A stretch of DNA of 64,000 nt from G963664935 sp963664935 (GTDB taxonomy: Bacteria; Pseudomonadota; Gammaproteobacteria; Methylococcales; G963664935), in the NCBI GenBank assembly GCA_963664935.2, contig CAXXSE010000007.1, forward strand, positions 310,001 to 374,000, in the 5' to 3' direction. This document shows, one piece after another, positions 17,650 to 27,941 of the stretch; within the stretch, counting starts at the first letter, position 1, and each line of letters begins with the position of its first letter. Under the pieces are notes generated by a model. The model saw only the letters and a program-made list of their open reading frames with translations. It had not been told where the DNA came from and did not search any database. Made by a program: the position numbers and the translations under genes.

Positions 17650-20257
17650 GCAACCCTTTACTTTGCGAACCGATAAAGGCAGGCAAAACCAATAAAGTGC
17701 AAAAAAGCATAAATAAAATTCCTACCGTGAGTAACAATCCCATGCTTGCGGTTCCAAGATGGGGTGTAAAAGCGAGACTGCTAAAGCTAAACAACGTGGT
17801 AAGGCTACTAAAAACAACGCCTCTGGCTGTACTCGTTCGTAGCGGGTTAGCAGTGGCCGAAACTCGAGCGCGATGGACGACATGAATACAACTGTCAACA
17901 CCCAGGCCCAACAACAGGGGTAATGCGATGATATTGGCAAAATTAAAAGGACTCTCCAATACCACCGTAGCCGCACCGGTCAATGACCCGGCAAGAATAA
18001 GAAGAAACAGTACCAATAATGCATCCCTAATGCTTCGAAGTATGATCATCAGTAGCAGTGCAATGGCCAACAAGGCGCCAATAAAAGCTTGCTGAAATGC
18101 TAACACAACCGCTTTACCCGAAGCCTGGTCCCCGACTGGTAATCCCGCCACGTTTTCGTTTATGCCTTGTACCTCTTCGACAAATTCTTTTAGGTTCGCG
18201 GCATCGTTAAGATCCTTTTTGGGAACGATTTGTACTCGATATTTCCCATCCTCGCTCACCCAGCGCTGAAACAATGATTTTGGTATATCCACTAGACCGA
18301 AAGCGCTTGCCTGGAGACCCGTATGGATTGCCATTACGCTGGCCGGTAACGAACCTACCAAACTGGTTTCAAGTCTGGAAATCAATTCGGACTCGCGATC
18401 CGGCTGGGAATCCACAATACCAAGAAATTGGCTTAGCTGGTCTTGTATTTTTAACAACACTGCATTGACTGAGGCGCCCTCTATGGCGATGCGTTGTTTA
18501 ACTTTTGTTAAAAACTTTTCTAAAGCCTGTCTGTTTTTCCCGCCCTCGGGGGACCCGTCAAAAACTTCCAGTTGGGAACCTAAAATGAAATCAAGATCCT
18601 CTACAATGGCCAATTTGTCCTCTTGATCGTCAGGAACAAAATCGAATACGGTTACCGCCGATTTAACGGTCGATAATTGTTCAAACCGTTTTGCGGAAGT
18701 CACCGCTGAGTTAGCATCGGGAGCCAGCGTCGTCAGTACAAAAGGGGACTCATCCGTCGATTTTAACAACTCTTTAAAAGTGGATACCGATTCGGTATTC
18801 GGGTCTCGCATATTGACCGGGTTTGAATCGAACTCAATTTGAAACAAAAATACCGGCATCAATACGATAAGCGCGATTGAAAAAGTTTTAATAAGCAACG
18901 CGTTTTTAAAGGGGATTTCATAAACCCATTCCGGAAAGTACCCCCGCAATGGTTTTGGAAAGGCTAGCGGACTCAAACTAAAAATCGCGGGCAGCATTGA
19001 AAGCGTAACAATAAGACCGATAAACATTCCAGTACCGGCAATGATCCCGAGTTCTGAAACACCGACATAATCCGTGGGGATAAACGCATAGAGACCTATC
19101 GCCGTCGACACCGCGCATAGAATAATGGAAGGCCCAACCGAACGAATGCTTTCGGTGAGTGCTTTTTCATTAGGTAGCCAATCTTGGATAAAATCCCGAT
19201 AACGCAAGCACAGATGAATCGCGTAATCCACACCCAGGCCTATATAGAGGACAGCAAAAGCTATCGAAATCAAATTGAGGTGACCGACTGCCAAAGTGGC
19301 AAAGCCCGCCGTCAGAATCAAGCCGGTAATCAAAGTCACTAAAGTTGCCAACATCAACTTTAGGGAACGCAATCCAAGCAATAGTGATAAACACACCATT
19401 ATCAATGAAAATATTCCGGCCAAAGCCGCGCTACGGGATACACTTTCCAGTTCCTCGTATTCCAGAGCGATCTCGCCGGTAATCCTGACCTCCAGTTCAG
19501 GATAAAATGATTCTACTTCCTGGATTATTTTTCTTATCGTTAGCAAAGATTTTTCAGCCGCCATGATTTCCGAAAAATCCAAAACCGGTTTCAAAAAGAT
19601 TAAGCGCCTGTTGCTAACCCGATCAGCGCCATACATCAACTGTTGCCACGACAATTTATAATAGCGACCTTCGCTCGACGCTTTGATACCGGCGCCAATC
19701 TTTAAGAGCAACGGGTTAATTTCCAGCGGCAATGAATCATCAGTATGCTCGATGGCATGACTTAGAATCGACAATAAACCCGCTAGGCTATAGTCCTCCG
19801 CCAATCTTCCGATAAAAGGTTGAGCTCGCGCTAAGTGGGTGGCCAGAGAATCAAGATCATCGACCTCGAGGTACAGTAGCCCTTGCCTATCGAAAAACTT
19901 TCCCTCCCCTGGAATGTAGAGCGATTGGACCGCACCCTTTGCGGCTTTAAGCCGCTGACCGAGATCGAGCACTGCTGCTTTTGCCTGCTCTGGAGTATCG
20001 GCATCGAGTACGATTAATATAGTATCGGAATCTTGGGGGAAGGTTTCCTTAACTTGCCGCCGAACTTGTTGAAACGGAAGGTCAGGCGCCAGCATCTGTG
20101 TGGTATCGGTGTTGACGCCTAAATTATTGATGGTGTAATGAAGGCTACCGGCGCTGAGGACCAAAAATAATAACAATACGATCCAGGGGAAACGCAAACA
20201 GGCTCTTCCCCACTGGAGTAAAATCTTATCTAATAATATATCCAGCTTACTTGCCAT
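17627..20257 (-). CDS. hpnN: Hopanoid transporter, RND family (HpnN)
   Basis: An 876-residue RND-type membrane transporter. It has an N-terminal membrane helix, a periplasmic loop, a block of about five helices (ALAGIFSLIMVCLSLLLGL, then FAVLYIGLGVDYAIHLCLRY), a second loop and a second helix block (LPLLLGLGVDSCIHVVHRAR). The GxGVDYAIH/GVDSCIH motifs in the fourth helix of each half are characteristic. HpnN is known to move hopanoids to the outer membrane. It sits 9 bp after hpnG. Its last ~9 residues (PSTSHLK) are encoded by a MITE end, so the natural C-terminus was probably different. Confidence 0.85.
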   Translation of the reverse strand: MASKLDILLDKILLQWGRACLRFPWIVLLLFLVLSAGSLHYTINNLGVNTDTTQMLAPDLPFQQVRRQVKETFPQDSDTILIVLDADTPEQAKAAVLDLGQRLKAAKGAVQSLYIPGEGKFFDRQGLLYLEVDDLDSLATHLARAQPFIGRLAEDYSLAGLLSILSHAIEHTDDSLPLEINPLLLKIGAGIKASSEGRYYKLSWQQLMYGADRVSNRRLIFLKPVLDFSEIMAAEKSLLTIRKIIQEVESFYPELEVRITGEIALEYEELESVSRSAALAGIFSLIMVCLSLLLGLRSLKLMLATLVTLITGLILTAGFATLAVGHLNLISIAFAVLYIGLGVDYAIHLCLRYRDFIQDWLPNEKALTESIRSVGPSIILCAVSTAIGLYAFIPTDYVGVSELGIIAGTGMFIGLIVTLSMLPAIFSLSPLAFPKPLRGYFPEWVYEIPFKNALLIKTFSIALIVLMPVFLFQIEFDSNPVNMRDPNTESVSTFKELLKSTDESPFVLTTLAPDANSAVTSAKRFEQLSTVKSAVTVFDFVPDDQEDKLAIVEDLDFILGSQLEVFDGSPEGGKNRQALEKFLTKVKQRIAIEGASVNAVLLKIQDQLSQFLGIVDSQPDRESELISRLETSLVGSLPASVMAIHTGLQASAFGLVDIPKSLFQRWVSEDGKYRVQIVPKKDLNDAANLKEFVEEVQGINENVAGLPVGDQASGKAVVLAFQQAFIGALLAIALLLMIILRSIRDALLVLFLLILAGSLTGAATVVLESPFNFANIIALPLLLGLGVDSCIHVVHRARVSATANPLRTSTARGVVFSSLTTLFSFSSLAFTPHLGTASMGLLLTVGILFMLFCTLLVLPAFIGSQSKGLPSTSHLK

Positions 20258-20265
20258 TGGAACGT

Positions 20266-21015
20266 CTAGGTACTACCGGACTCCCAGTTTTTGTTGGCGT
20301 TATGTACCCCACAAAAGTTGTGCTCTAATATATCGGAGACTTGGCATAGTATTGTTTGCGCTGCACGAAACTGTAGGCCCAAGCGGATCAAAGCGCCAAT
20401 TCCCCCCGGATGCAAAATGAGATGGGAAAGCAATCGTGAAATATTAACATCGCCATTGTGATCCATTGCACGGGAAACAGCTTCGGGCAGCGACATCTCA
20501 ATAGGGTCGGCGATAGCGCGTACAGCCATAAACGGTACATCCCTTTCTTCGGCGAGACGCGCTAGTGCGGCGCTTTCCATGTCGACGGCAACAGCATTAG
20601 AGGTATTGGCGAGAATTTGTTTCTCATGCGCTGTGGCGACGAGTAGTCGGCTCTCGACCATAGGACCGGAATCCAGCCTTTCGATTTTATTGGTTACGGC
20701 TTGATAAATTTGGCGATGCCAAACGGAATCGACTTGATAAAGCATTCCATCCGCACTCCTGATTTGCTCAGGAAGCACTAAGTGACCGGCTCTAAGGCGA
20801 CTCTGTAATGCCGCGGCGCAACCCCAGCTGAGTAAGGCGTTGGCTCCATGTTGGAGCAGTAATTTCGCGGCCGCGGATGCGTGGGCCGACCCCGCTCCGG
20901 ACATAGCAATCAATAGCTGATCAGATATCCGCGCCCAACAACCGATTGGGATTTTACGTTTCGTTAGTGTCCGTAGTTCACCGGGCAACGCGACTACGAT
21001 GCCAACTTGTTTCAC
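20266..21015 (-). CDS. hpnG: Hopanoid-associated nucleosidase/phosphorylase (HpnG)
   Basis: A 249-residue protein of the purine nucleoside phosphorylase superfamily. It begins MKQVGIVVALPGEL, has the phosphate-binding-like MSGAGSAHASAAA and the nucleoside-site VDMESAALARLAEE, with D in AIADP. HpnG removes adenine from adenosylhopane to give ribosylhopane, the second step in side-chain building. It lies 17 bp after shc and 9 bp before hpnN, in one transcription unit. Length and motifs are as expected for the family. Confidence 0.85.
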   Translation of the reverse strand: MKQVGIVVALPGELRTLTKRKIPIGCWARISDQLLIAMSGAGSAHASAAAKLLLQHGANALLSWGCAAALQSRLRAGHLVLPEQIRSADGMLYQVDSVWHRQIYQAVTNKIERLDSGPMVESRLLVATAHEKQILANTSNAVAVDMESAALARLAEERDVPFMAVRAIADPIEMSLPEAVSRAMDHNGDVNISRLLSHLILHPGGIGALIRLGLQFRAAQTILCQVSDILEHNFCGVHNANKNWESGST

Positions 21016-21032
21016 GATTCTCGAACAGTCTT

Positions 21033-22982
21033 CTAGTGAAGATTCCGGTATTTAGCTAAAGCCCAAAGAGGAAAGAATTTATCGTAGCCGTGGTATTTAA
21101 GGTAAAAAACACGCGGAAACCCGGGGGCCGTGAAACAATTATCGGCCCAAAACCCATCGTTACGTTGGGTTCTCAATAAGAAGTCGATTCCTCTTTTTAC
21201 CTCAATGGACGCCGCTTCCCCGGCGGACAACAAACCAAGCAAAGCCCAGGCTGTTTGAAACGAAGTGCTCAAGTGATATCGGCCTCGATGGGATGCATCA
21301 TGATAGCTCTCATTAGTTTCACCCCAACCACCGTCTTTGCGTTGAATACTCTTAAGCCATTCAACCGCTTTTACCACTGCCGGATCATTCGTGGATATTC
21401 CAGCAGCCTCAAACGCCACAAGTACCGACCAAGTCCCATAAATATAATTTGTCCCCCAACGGCCGAACCAGGAACCATCTCCTTCCTGTTCGATTCTGAT
21501 ATAGTCTACACAAGTATCCACAACCGATTGGTATTGCTCGTTTTGATCAAGTAGTTGCGATAGAAACATTAAGCAACGCGCACTGACATCAACCGTTGGC
21601 GGGTCAAGCAAGGCTCCGTGATCGGCAAACGGAATCTCATTGAGATAGTAATGGGTATTGTCCGCATCGAAAGCGGCAAATCCACCATTTTTCGATTGCA
21701 TTCCAGCAACCCAAACACCCGCGCGTCGCAGTGATTCATCAAAGCTGGGGTCATTTTGCTGGGTCATGACGTACGCTACAACGGCGCTATCGTCAACATC
21801 CGGGTAATGGGGATTTTCAAATTCAAATGCCCAACCCCCGCCTTCCAGGTCCGGGTGGTTGACGCGCCAATCGCCGGGTTCATTATGCAACTGTTTACTC
21901 AAGAGCCATGTTAATCCCTTGGAAATTGCCGCTTCATTTTGGTTTTTATCAACGTCCTGCAATGCAAGAGCAGCCAAGGCAGTATCCCATATCGGAGATA
22001 GGCAAGGCTGGCAGTAGGCATCGTGCTCACGGATTACCAACAGCTTATAGATGGCTTTCTTAGCGGTTATAACCCTAGGGTCGTCTTGCGGTACACCTAA
22101 CAACACAAGCGCTTCATAAGCGTTGATCATCGCGGGAAAAATTCCACCTAAACCATCCTCTCCGTTAAGTCGCTCACAGAACCAATCCCGTGCTTTGTTA
22201 ATCGCATGCTGGCGCATTTTCCCCGGAATGAAAGGTTCGGTCGACCGGCCGAATTTATCTAAAGCCAAAAACAGCTTATTCAACCAGCCACGACTGGGAA
22301 AATAATGATTCTCTTTGTCCGGATGGGTGATGAATAGTTCAAGGATATCGACCTTGTTCGGATTTTTTGCTTTGGCCTTTAATGTACAAAGAATGAATAA
22401 CGGCACCATAACCGTACGCGACCAATAGGAAACCTTTTCGAGATGAAACGGAAACCACCGCGGAAGCAACATGATTTCTACCGGCATATAAGGGACACTG
22501 CGCCAGGGAACCTGTTCAAACATGGCCAGTGCGATTCGGGTGAACACATTACACTTTGCCGCACCACCGGCGCCGCAGATAAACTTTCTAGAGCGCACCA
22601 TGTGCGGTTCGTCGGGAGAATCGCCAGCCAGCTTCAAGGCAAAGTACACTTTTGTAGTACAGCTAAGATCACCATCCCCGCCTATAAACAAAGGGTAGCT
22701 CCCATCGGCGCTTTGACGAGCACGCAGATATTTGCAAATTTTTTCTTGCAATTCAGTATTGATGTCCCCGATATAGTGCATCAGGAAGATGTATTCCGCC
22801 GAAATTGTACAATCGGCTTCCAATTCGAATACCCAAAAACCGTCATCGTGCTGCAACTTAACCAAGGCCTCACGGGCTTTTTCGATTGTTTTATCCAACC
22901 GGGTGACAGGCGTGGTAACAATACCGTCATTGGGTAACTGTCGGTTATTTTCAAAGGATAATGCGGCAGAATTATCTATCAT
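21033..22982 (-). CDS. shc: Squalene-hopene cyclase
   Basis: A 649-residue cyclase that converts squalene to hopene at the cytoplasmic membrane. The catalytic acid motif is D395-VDD, in PHYPDVDDSAVVAY. Several QW repeats are visible (KLQHDDGFWVFE, IEQEGDGSWFGRWG, IQRKDGGWGET, TQRNDGFW). Length is normal for the bacterial enzyme. It follows the squalene synthase gene after 38 bp and precedes hpnG, so substrate supply and cyclisation are co-encoded. Confidence 0.95.
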   Translation of the reverse strand: MIDNSAALSFENNRQLPNDGIVTTPVTRLDKTIEKAREALVKLQHDDGFWVFELEADCTISAEYIFLMHYIGDINTELQEKICKYLRARQSADGSYPLFIGGDGDLSCTTKVYFALKLAGDSPDEPHMVRSRKFICGAGGAAKCNVFTRIALAMFEQVPWRSVPYMPVEIMLLPRWFPFHLEKVSYWSRTVMVPLFILCTLKAKAKNPNKVDILELFITHPDKENHYFPSRGWLNKLFLALDKFGRSTEPFIPGKMRQHAINKARDWFCERLNGEDGLGGIFPAMINAYEALVLLGVPQDDPRVITAKKAIYKLLVIREHDAYCQPCLSPIWDTALAALALQDVDKNQNEAAISKGLTWLLSKQLHNEPGDWRVNHPDLEGGGWAFEFENPHYPDVDDSAVVAYVMTQQNDPSFDESLRRAGVWVAGMQSKNGGFAAFDADNTHYYLNEIPFADHGALLDPPTVDVSARCLMFLSQLLDQNEQYQSVVDTCVDYIRIEQEGDGSWFGRWGTNYIYGTWSVLVAFEAAGISTNDPAVVKAVEWLKSIQRKDGGWGETNESYHDASHRGRYHLSTSFQTAWALLGLLSAGEAASIEVKRGIDFLLRTQRNDGFWADNCFTAPGFPRVFYLKYHGYDKFFPLWALAKYRNLH

Positions 22983-23020
22983 GGACGTTTCCGTAATGAA
23001 GTCACTGATTCAGGTTAAAG

Positions 23021-24121
23021 TTAAGTATTTCGAAATTCAAAAAATTGCGCATTCCACCCAGGACGGTTCAAACCCGCTCCAACCCGGTGGAATAAAAAAA
23101 GGGGTAACCCATCGTTAATCTGCGCGATCCGAGTGAGTGCCACGGTGGATTTGACGCTTGTTCGAGAAATTTTTACTTGTACCGACTTACTGAAATAGGG
23201 ATTTTTCTTGATTTTTCTTAGGGTCAATACCGCCATACCGATTGCCCAAAAGCAAAAATTCCTAATCCCTGTTTCTTTTTTGGGTATCATCAACGTATAA
23301 GTCATGGCATTTTGCAGATGACCATAGGCAATACTTATCAAGTTTTCCAGTCCTTCCCTAAACCTCTCGTTATGGTGGTCCGGAACCAATTCTTTCAGGT
23401 CGTATCCGCCGGGTGCAAATACCTCTTGTGGTAACCAACAAACCCCCCGGTCATAATCGTCCCAGATATCCTTTAAAATGTTGGTCATTTGCAAACCCTG
23501 GCCGAAAGACACGCCAAGATCTTTTAACTGGTCCTGATGAACCGCGATTTCAGTGGAGTAATGGCAGAACAGTTTGGTCAACATTTCGCCAACACACCCA
23601 GCAACGAAATAGCAGTAACGGCTCATATCTTCCATGGTGGCGAGACCATATCTCAGGTATTGGGCCTGAAAGTGAGGCATACCGCGAGCCATGGTCTGAA
23701 CGCAACAACTTAAGGCTTCATATTGCTCGGGCTCAAACTGATGCGAAATCGCAACAACCCTAGGAATATGCCGGATCAACTCATGTTCCGCCGGAATAGT
23801 TTGATTCGACAATAGCGGCGCTAGCGAACGGATAAATCTTTCGGCGTTCCCCCGATCCCGCATAATATCTATGAATTTTTGGCAAAATTCGCGTTTTTGC
23901 TCCGCATCAAGCGCAACCTCATCTTCGATAGTATCGACAATTCGGCACAACAAATAGGCATTGGCTACGACGGGATGCAAAGAGCCGGGAAGTTGCGGTA
24001 TGGTCAGCGCAAAGGTCCGTGAAACCCGAGCCAATAGAGAAGACTGGAAAGCTTCGTCAGACATCTGGGCTAACGGTATTTCCATACTAGTGTCGATATA
24101 TGCCTGAACCCCGTCCGTCAT
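23021..24121 (-). CDS. Squalene synthase (farnesyl-diphosphate farnesyltransferase)
   Basis: A 366-residue trans-prenyltransferase of the squalene/phytoene synthase family. The two Asp-rich motifs are D63-TIED and DIWDDYDRG (about 218-226), and YCYFVAGCVGEM lies between them. Length and the CYFVAGCVGEML pattern are closer to the single-enzyme squalene synthase known in eukaryotes and methanotrophs than to the HpnCDE route; this is an inference from sequence appearance. It directly precedes shc. The 240 bp upstream to yqaA should hold the operon promoter, but I cannot point to one. Confidence 0.85.
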   Translation of the reverse strand: MTDGVQAYIDTSMEIPLAQMSDEAFQSSLLARVSRTFALTIPQLPGSLHPVVANAYLLCRIVDTIEDEVALDAEQKREFCQKFIDIMRDRGNAERFIRSLAPLLSNQTIPAEHELIRHIPRVVAISHQFEPEQYEALSCCVQTMARGMPHFQAQYLRYGLATMEDMSRYCYFVAGCVGEMLTKLFCHYSTEIAVHQDQLKDLGVSFGQGLQMTNILKDIWDDYDRGVCWLPQEVFAPGGYDLKELVPDHHNERFREGLENLISIAYGHLQNAMTYTLMIPKKETGIRNFCFWAIGMAVLTLRKIKKNPYFSKSVQVKISRTSVKSTVALTRIAQINDGLPLFLFHRVGAGLNRPGWNAQFFEFRNT

Positions 24122-24363
24122 ACCCTGTCTTGATCAATTTCCGATCGAACCCCGAATTAGCGACCTTTAGCCGCTTAGTCTTTGGCTTCAGGACTGAAGC
24201 AACGCAAAAGCTAGGCTAAATATTGATATCTAAGTTCCGAAATTTTATAGTTTTTTATGAAATAGTCAAGAAACTTCGTGGTTTTGCGGCAAAAAACCAC
24301 TTTTTGTTGCGACGATGCAACATTTGGTCGTGTAAATGGATTTCTATTCGACCCGATTATGGC

Positions 24364-24942
24364 TTACATTTTATAAATCAACACCACGCCTGCAATCAAA
24401 ATGACAGTGGCCCACCCGATCCTATCAATATGCTTTCGCAGACTTATTTCCAGCTTCTCACCACCCCACGAAAGCAATGACGCCACTAAAAAGAAACGGG
24501 CTCCGCGTCCAATCAGAGAAGCCAATGTAAAGGGCAGTAGAGCCATGGAGAGCGCTCCCGCGGTTATAGTGAATACCTTGTAGGGGATTGGAGAAAACCC
24601 CGCTAGAAAAATTGCCCAGAAACCCCATTCATCGAACCACTCCGTTGCTTTCAAGTAACGGTCCCAATAGCCCAATTCATGTAGCCATGGCGACACCAGG
24701 TCAAATACGAAAAATCCAATTAAATAGCCGAGTAAACCACCAAGAACGGACGCTACCGTGGTCCATAAAGCAAATCTAAAGGCTTTTTTGGGCATGGCTA
24801 AAGACATCGGCGCCAGCATGATGTCGGGAGGCAACGGAAAAAAAGATGATTCCGCGAAGCTCAATCCCGATAGATACCAGACGGCATGCCGATGCCGAGA
24901 CCATTCCAACATTTTGTTGTAAAGAAGAGAAAACATTGCCAC
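24364..24942 (-). CDS. yqaA: YqaA-like DedA/VTT family membrane protein
   Basis: A 192-residue polytopic inner-membrane protein of the DedA/VTT (SNARE-associated) superfamily. The N-terminus ESSFFPLPPDIMLAPM and the re-entrant-loop motif GFSPIPYKVFTITAGALSM are typical of the YqaA subgroup. Related proteins act in phospholipid or undecaprenyl-phosphate flipping; YqaA itself is uncharacterised. It follows surE and pcm in the same direction, a common gammaproteobacterial neighbourhood (surE-pcm-yqaA-nlpD-rpoS); nlpD and rpoS are not seen here. Confidence 0.85.
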   Translation of the reverse strand: MAMFSLLYNKMLEWSRHRHAVWYLSGLSFAESSFFPLPPDIMLAPMSLAMPKKAFRFALWTTVASVLGGLLGYLIGFFVFDLVSPWLHELGYWDRYLKATEWFDEWGFWAIFLAGFSPIPYKVFTITAGALSMALLPFTLASLIGRGARFFLVASLLSWGGEKLEISLRKHIDRIGWATVILIAGVVLIYKM

Positions 24943-25048
24943 CTCAAGTTAAGAGGCCGTCCGGCTAAAATGTATTGTTACGAAAGCGATCAAAATGAGG
25001 TTATTTTGGGTCGTTTATAGCCAATATCACTTTTTGACGGAACAGCCT

Positions 25049-25702
25049 TTAAGATTTACCCGACAAAAACGGTACAAAATTCACCGGTTCAATAATTTCA
25101 ACCTCACATCCTTGATCCTTACGGGTTATTTTTTGCAAGGTTTGTTGTTTTCCACGCCCCACCGGTATCAGCATCACACACCCCAACTTCATTTGTTCCA
25201 GGAGCATGTTTGGAATTTCCGCCGGCGCCGCTGTAACCAAAATCGCATCGTAAGGCGCGTGTGATTTCCACCCCCATCCACCATCGCTATGCTTAAAGCT
25301 TATATTATGAAGCGCCAGCTCTAGCAGACACCTTCGAGCGCGTTGTAATAATGGGAGAATACGTTCCACAGAATAGACCTTGGAAACCAATTGCGCCAGT
25401 ATGGACGTTTGATAACCGGATCCTGTTCCAACCTCCAACACAGATTGGGGATTTGTAGTCTCCAGCAGCAACTCGGTCATCCGGGCCACGATGTAGGGTT
25501 GCGATATCGTTTGGCTATGGCCTATCGGCAGCGCAACGTCCTCGTAAGCCAGGCTCGCCAGTACCTCTTCCATAAAAATGTGACGGGGAGTATTACTCAT
25601 CACTTCCAATACAGCTTTGCTTTTAATTCCTTGGGTTTCCAAGCGATCGACCATCCGTTCCCGAGTCCTCCTGGATGTCATTCCAATCCCTTGCAAATTC
25701 AT
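25049..25702 (-). CDS. pcm: Protein-L-isoaspartate O-methyltransferase
   Basis: A 217-residue SAM-dependent enzyme that repairs isoaspartyl residues in aged proteins. The SAM-binding motif I is VLEVGTGSGYQTSILAQL. The family signatures MTSRRTRERMVDRL and PIGHSQTISQPYIVA are present. The start at 25702 is preferred because it overlaps the surE stop (TGATG) and is preceded by GGGGA; an ATG at 25726 would add 8 residues. It is translationally coupled to surE. Confidence 0.92.
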   Translation of the reverse strand: MNLQGIGMTSRRTRERMVDRLETQGIKSKAVLEVMSNTPRHIFMEEVLASLAYEDVALPIGHSQTISQPYIVARMTELLLETTNPQSVLEVGTGSGYQTSILAQLVSKVYSVERILPLLQRARRCLLELALHNISFKHSDGGWGWKSHAPYDAILVTAAPAEIPNMLLEQMKLGCVMLIPVGRGKQQTLQKITRKDQGCEVEIIEPVNFVPFLSGKS

Positions 25703-26454
25703 CAAAAATCCCCGTTCGGCAACCATTTCGACAAACCCTCGACGGCATCAAACCGAGTTAAATCTATTTGTAAGGGCGTAACCGATACATAATTATTTTT
25801 AACCGCATGAAAATCCGTGCCCGGTCCGGCGTCTTGTTCCGGTCCCGCTGAACCCACCCAGTAGATTTCCCGGCCTCTTGGATCCAGGAATTTAATCACC
25901 GGTTCGGCTTTGTGCCTCTGTCCCAGGCGAGTTGCCTGATAGCCTCTTAATTGTTGCCGAGGCACGTCCGGGACGTTAACGTTAAGTATGGTGTAGATTG
26001 GTAACGGCGTTTGTTGTATTTTTTTGAATAACTGGACCACTACTTCCATTGCTGTTTCAAAATATTTAGGATGCATCGAATCCAATGACATTGCTACCGC
26101 CGGCAACCCCAAAAAGCGCCCTTCCGTCGCGGCGGCCACGGTTCCCGAATACAATACGTCATCACCTAAATTAGCGCCGTGATTGATCCCGGTAATCACC
26201 ATGGAGGGTTCTACGGCCAATAGCCCGGTAATAGCGAGGTGTACGCAGTCGGTAGGCGTGCCGTCGACTTTGACGAATCCGTTATCCAAGGTAGTTGCTC
26301 GCAAGGGGCGGTCCAAAGTCAGAGAATTACTGGCGCCGCTACGATTTCGTTCCGGGGCGACTACCGAGATATCAGCCAATCCCTCCAATGCTTTAGCCAG
26401 GCATTGAAGACCCTTAGCGGAATAACCGTCATCGTTACTGAGTAATATATGCAC
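25702..26454 (-). CDS. surE: 5'-nucleotidase SurE
   Basis: A 250-residue metal-dependent nucleotide phosphatase. The N-terminal HILLSNDDGYSAKGL holds the two metal-binding aspartates, and GVDGTPTDCVH-like VDGTPTDCVHLAI and GINHGANLGDDVLYSGT are also diagnostic. SurE dephosphorylates nucleoside monophosphates and contributes to stationary-phase survival. It forms an operon with pcm. An insertion sequence lies about 70 bp upstream of its start (26526-27941) and may have replaced its promoter region. Confidence 0.93.
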   Translation of the reverse strand: MHILLSNDDGYSAKGLQCLAKALEGLADISVVAPERNRSGASNSLTLDRPLRATTLDNGFVKVDGTPTDCVHLAITGLLAVEPSMVITGINHGANLGDDVLYSGTVAAATEGRFLGLPAVAMSLDSMHPKYFETAMEVVVQLFKKIQQTPLPIYTILNVNVPDVPRQQLRGYQATRLGQRHKAEPVIKFLDPRGREIYWVGSAGPEQDAGPGTDFHAVKNNYVSVTPLQIDLTRFDAVEGLSKWLPNGDF

Positions 26455-26525
26455 GCCAATTATGGTTTACTCTATGAATTGTGAACGTTTAATTCTACAT
26501 GAGTTGGGGGGTCTTGGGCATCAGG

Positions 26526-27941
26526 AGTCTTGTCCAATATGAAATGGCCCTGAACGGGAGCCGTGATTCCAACGTGAAACAGCCCTGTACCTGAGGAGTA
26601 ATTTCTGCTCATGATGGTCACCTATGGTGATCTATATGAGTGACAAAAAGATAAAAACATTGGATGACGTCCGCATCTTTCTCGAAGGAACTGTGGAGGT
26701 TGAGTTTTCAATTACCAACAAGGAAGAGCGCTACCAGTGGATTCGGCGTACATTGGTCAAATTCAGTTATATCTCTTGCAGCAAGAACGGTAAGGGATTG
26801 ATCATCCGCTATCTGGAGCAGGTGAGTGGCTATTCTCCACGGCAAGTGAAACGGCTGGTACAGCAATACAAAAAAACCGGATACATCAAGCGCCAACAGC
26901 GTACAGCATCGGGATTTGAACGCTTCTACCGCCCTGAGGACGCAGTGCTGTTAGCTGAGACCGACAAGCTCCATGGGACACTCTGCGGTGCAGCCACCAA
27001 GAAGATCTGTGAGCGGATGCTTTTGATCTATGAGGATTATCGCTATGAGCGCTTAGCAAAGATTTCGGTTGCCCATCTCTATAATCTTCGTCATTCTACG
27101 TGTTATCAACGACAGCGCCGCCAGTTTGATAAAACCGCTTCAAAACGCTCTCAGATAGGCGAGCGACGAAAACCCAATTCAGAAGGTAAACCAGGCTTTC
27201 TACGGATCGACACAGTCCATCAGGGCGACCTGGATGGGATCAAAGGGGTTTACCATATCAATGCGGTTGATGAAGTCACGCAATTTGAATGTATATTCTC
27301 CGTAGAACGGATTACTGAGCGTTTCATGATTCCGGTCCTGGAGATGCTGATCGAAATCTTCCCTTTTGTCATCCTGGCATTTCACGCGGATAACGGTTCG
27401 GAATACATCAATCATACCGTGGCAAAACTGCTCGGAAAGCTCCATATTGACCTGACCAAATCACGCCCACGCCATTCCAACGACAATGCACTCGCCGAGT
27501 CCAAGAACGGAACCATCATCCGCAAACATCTGGGGTACGACCATATCCCGGGGTACTGGGCGCCTCAACTTAATGAATTTCACAGAGAGTATTTCAACCC
27601 CTATATCAACTTCCATCGTCCTTGCTTTTTTCCTGTCCCAAAAGAAGACAACAAAGGAAAGGTGAAAAAGAGCTATCCCTACAAGTTAATGATGACACCC
27701 TACGAGAAGCTCAAATCATTACCTGATGCAAACCAATATCTCAAACTGGGAACCACCTTTAAAAAGCTGGATGCAATTGCCTTCTCAAGCAGCGACAATG
27801 ACGCAGTCAAACAGATGAATGAGGCCAAACGTAAACTTTTCAAAACCATCTTTGAGCAGGAGCGGAGTATTGCCTGATTTGCCTCTTCAGGTAGATTCTC
27901 TACCCCTCTGTTTCAGGGCCATTTATAGATTGGAATAGACT
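26526..27941 (+). mobile_element. Insertion sequence with an intact integrase-type transposase
   Basis: The ends AGTCTTGTCCAAT (26526 on) and the reverse complement of the right end, AGTCTATTCCAAT (27941 back), are inverted repeats. They continue as AATGGCCCTGAA on both sides, so the terminal repeat is about 30 bp. The flanks carry TCAGG (26521-26525 and 27943-27947), a possible 4-5 bp target duplication; the boundary is uncertain by one base. Confidence 0.75.
26636..27877 (+). CDS. IS481/IS3-like transposase with rve integrase domain
   Basis: About 413 residues: an N-terminal helix-turn-helix region (YLEQVSGYSPRQVKRLVQQY), then a retroviral-integrase-type core. The DDE residues are seen in LRIDTVHQGD, FHADNGSEY and ALAESKNG. 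No frame disruption is visible, so the element may be active, unlike the other transposases here. The start is either ATG 26636 or GTG 26624; neither has a strong ribosome-binding site. It lies between surE and the next plus-strand gene. Confidence 0.8.
   Translation: MSDKKIKTLDDVRIFLEGTVEVEFSITNKEERYQWIRRTLVKFSYISCSKNGKGLIIRYLEQVSGYSPRQVKRLVQQYKKTGYIKRQQRTASGFERFYRPEDAVLLAETDKLHGTLCGAATKKICERMLLIYEDYRYERLAKISVAHLYNLRHSTCYQRQRRQFDKTASKRSQIGERRKPNSEGKPGFLRIDTVHQGDLDGIKGVYHINAVDEVTQFECIFSVERITERFMIPVLEMLIEIFPFVILAFHADNGSEYINHTVAKLLGKLHIDLTKSRPRHSNDNALAESKNGTIIRKHLGYDHIPGYWAPQLNEFHREYFNPYINFHRPCFFPVPKEDNKGKVKKSYPYKLMMTPYEKLKSLPDANQYLKLGTTFKKLDAIAFSSSDNDAVKQMNEAKRKLFKTIFEQERSIA

Noticed and set aside
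24279..24307. Hairpin GTGGTTTT...AAAACCAC followed by TTTTTG on the plus strand
   Set aside because: It looks like a terminator, but both neighbouring genes are on the minus strand, where no T-run follows.
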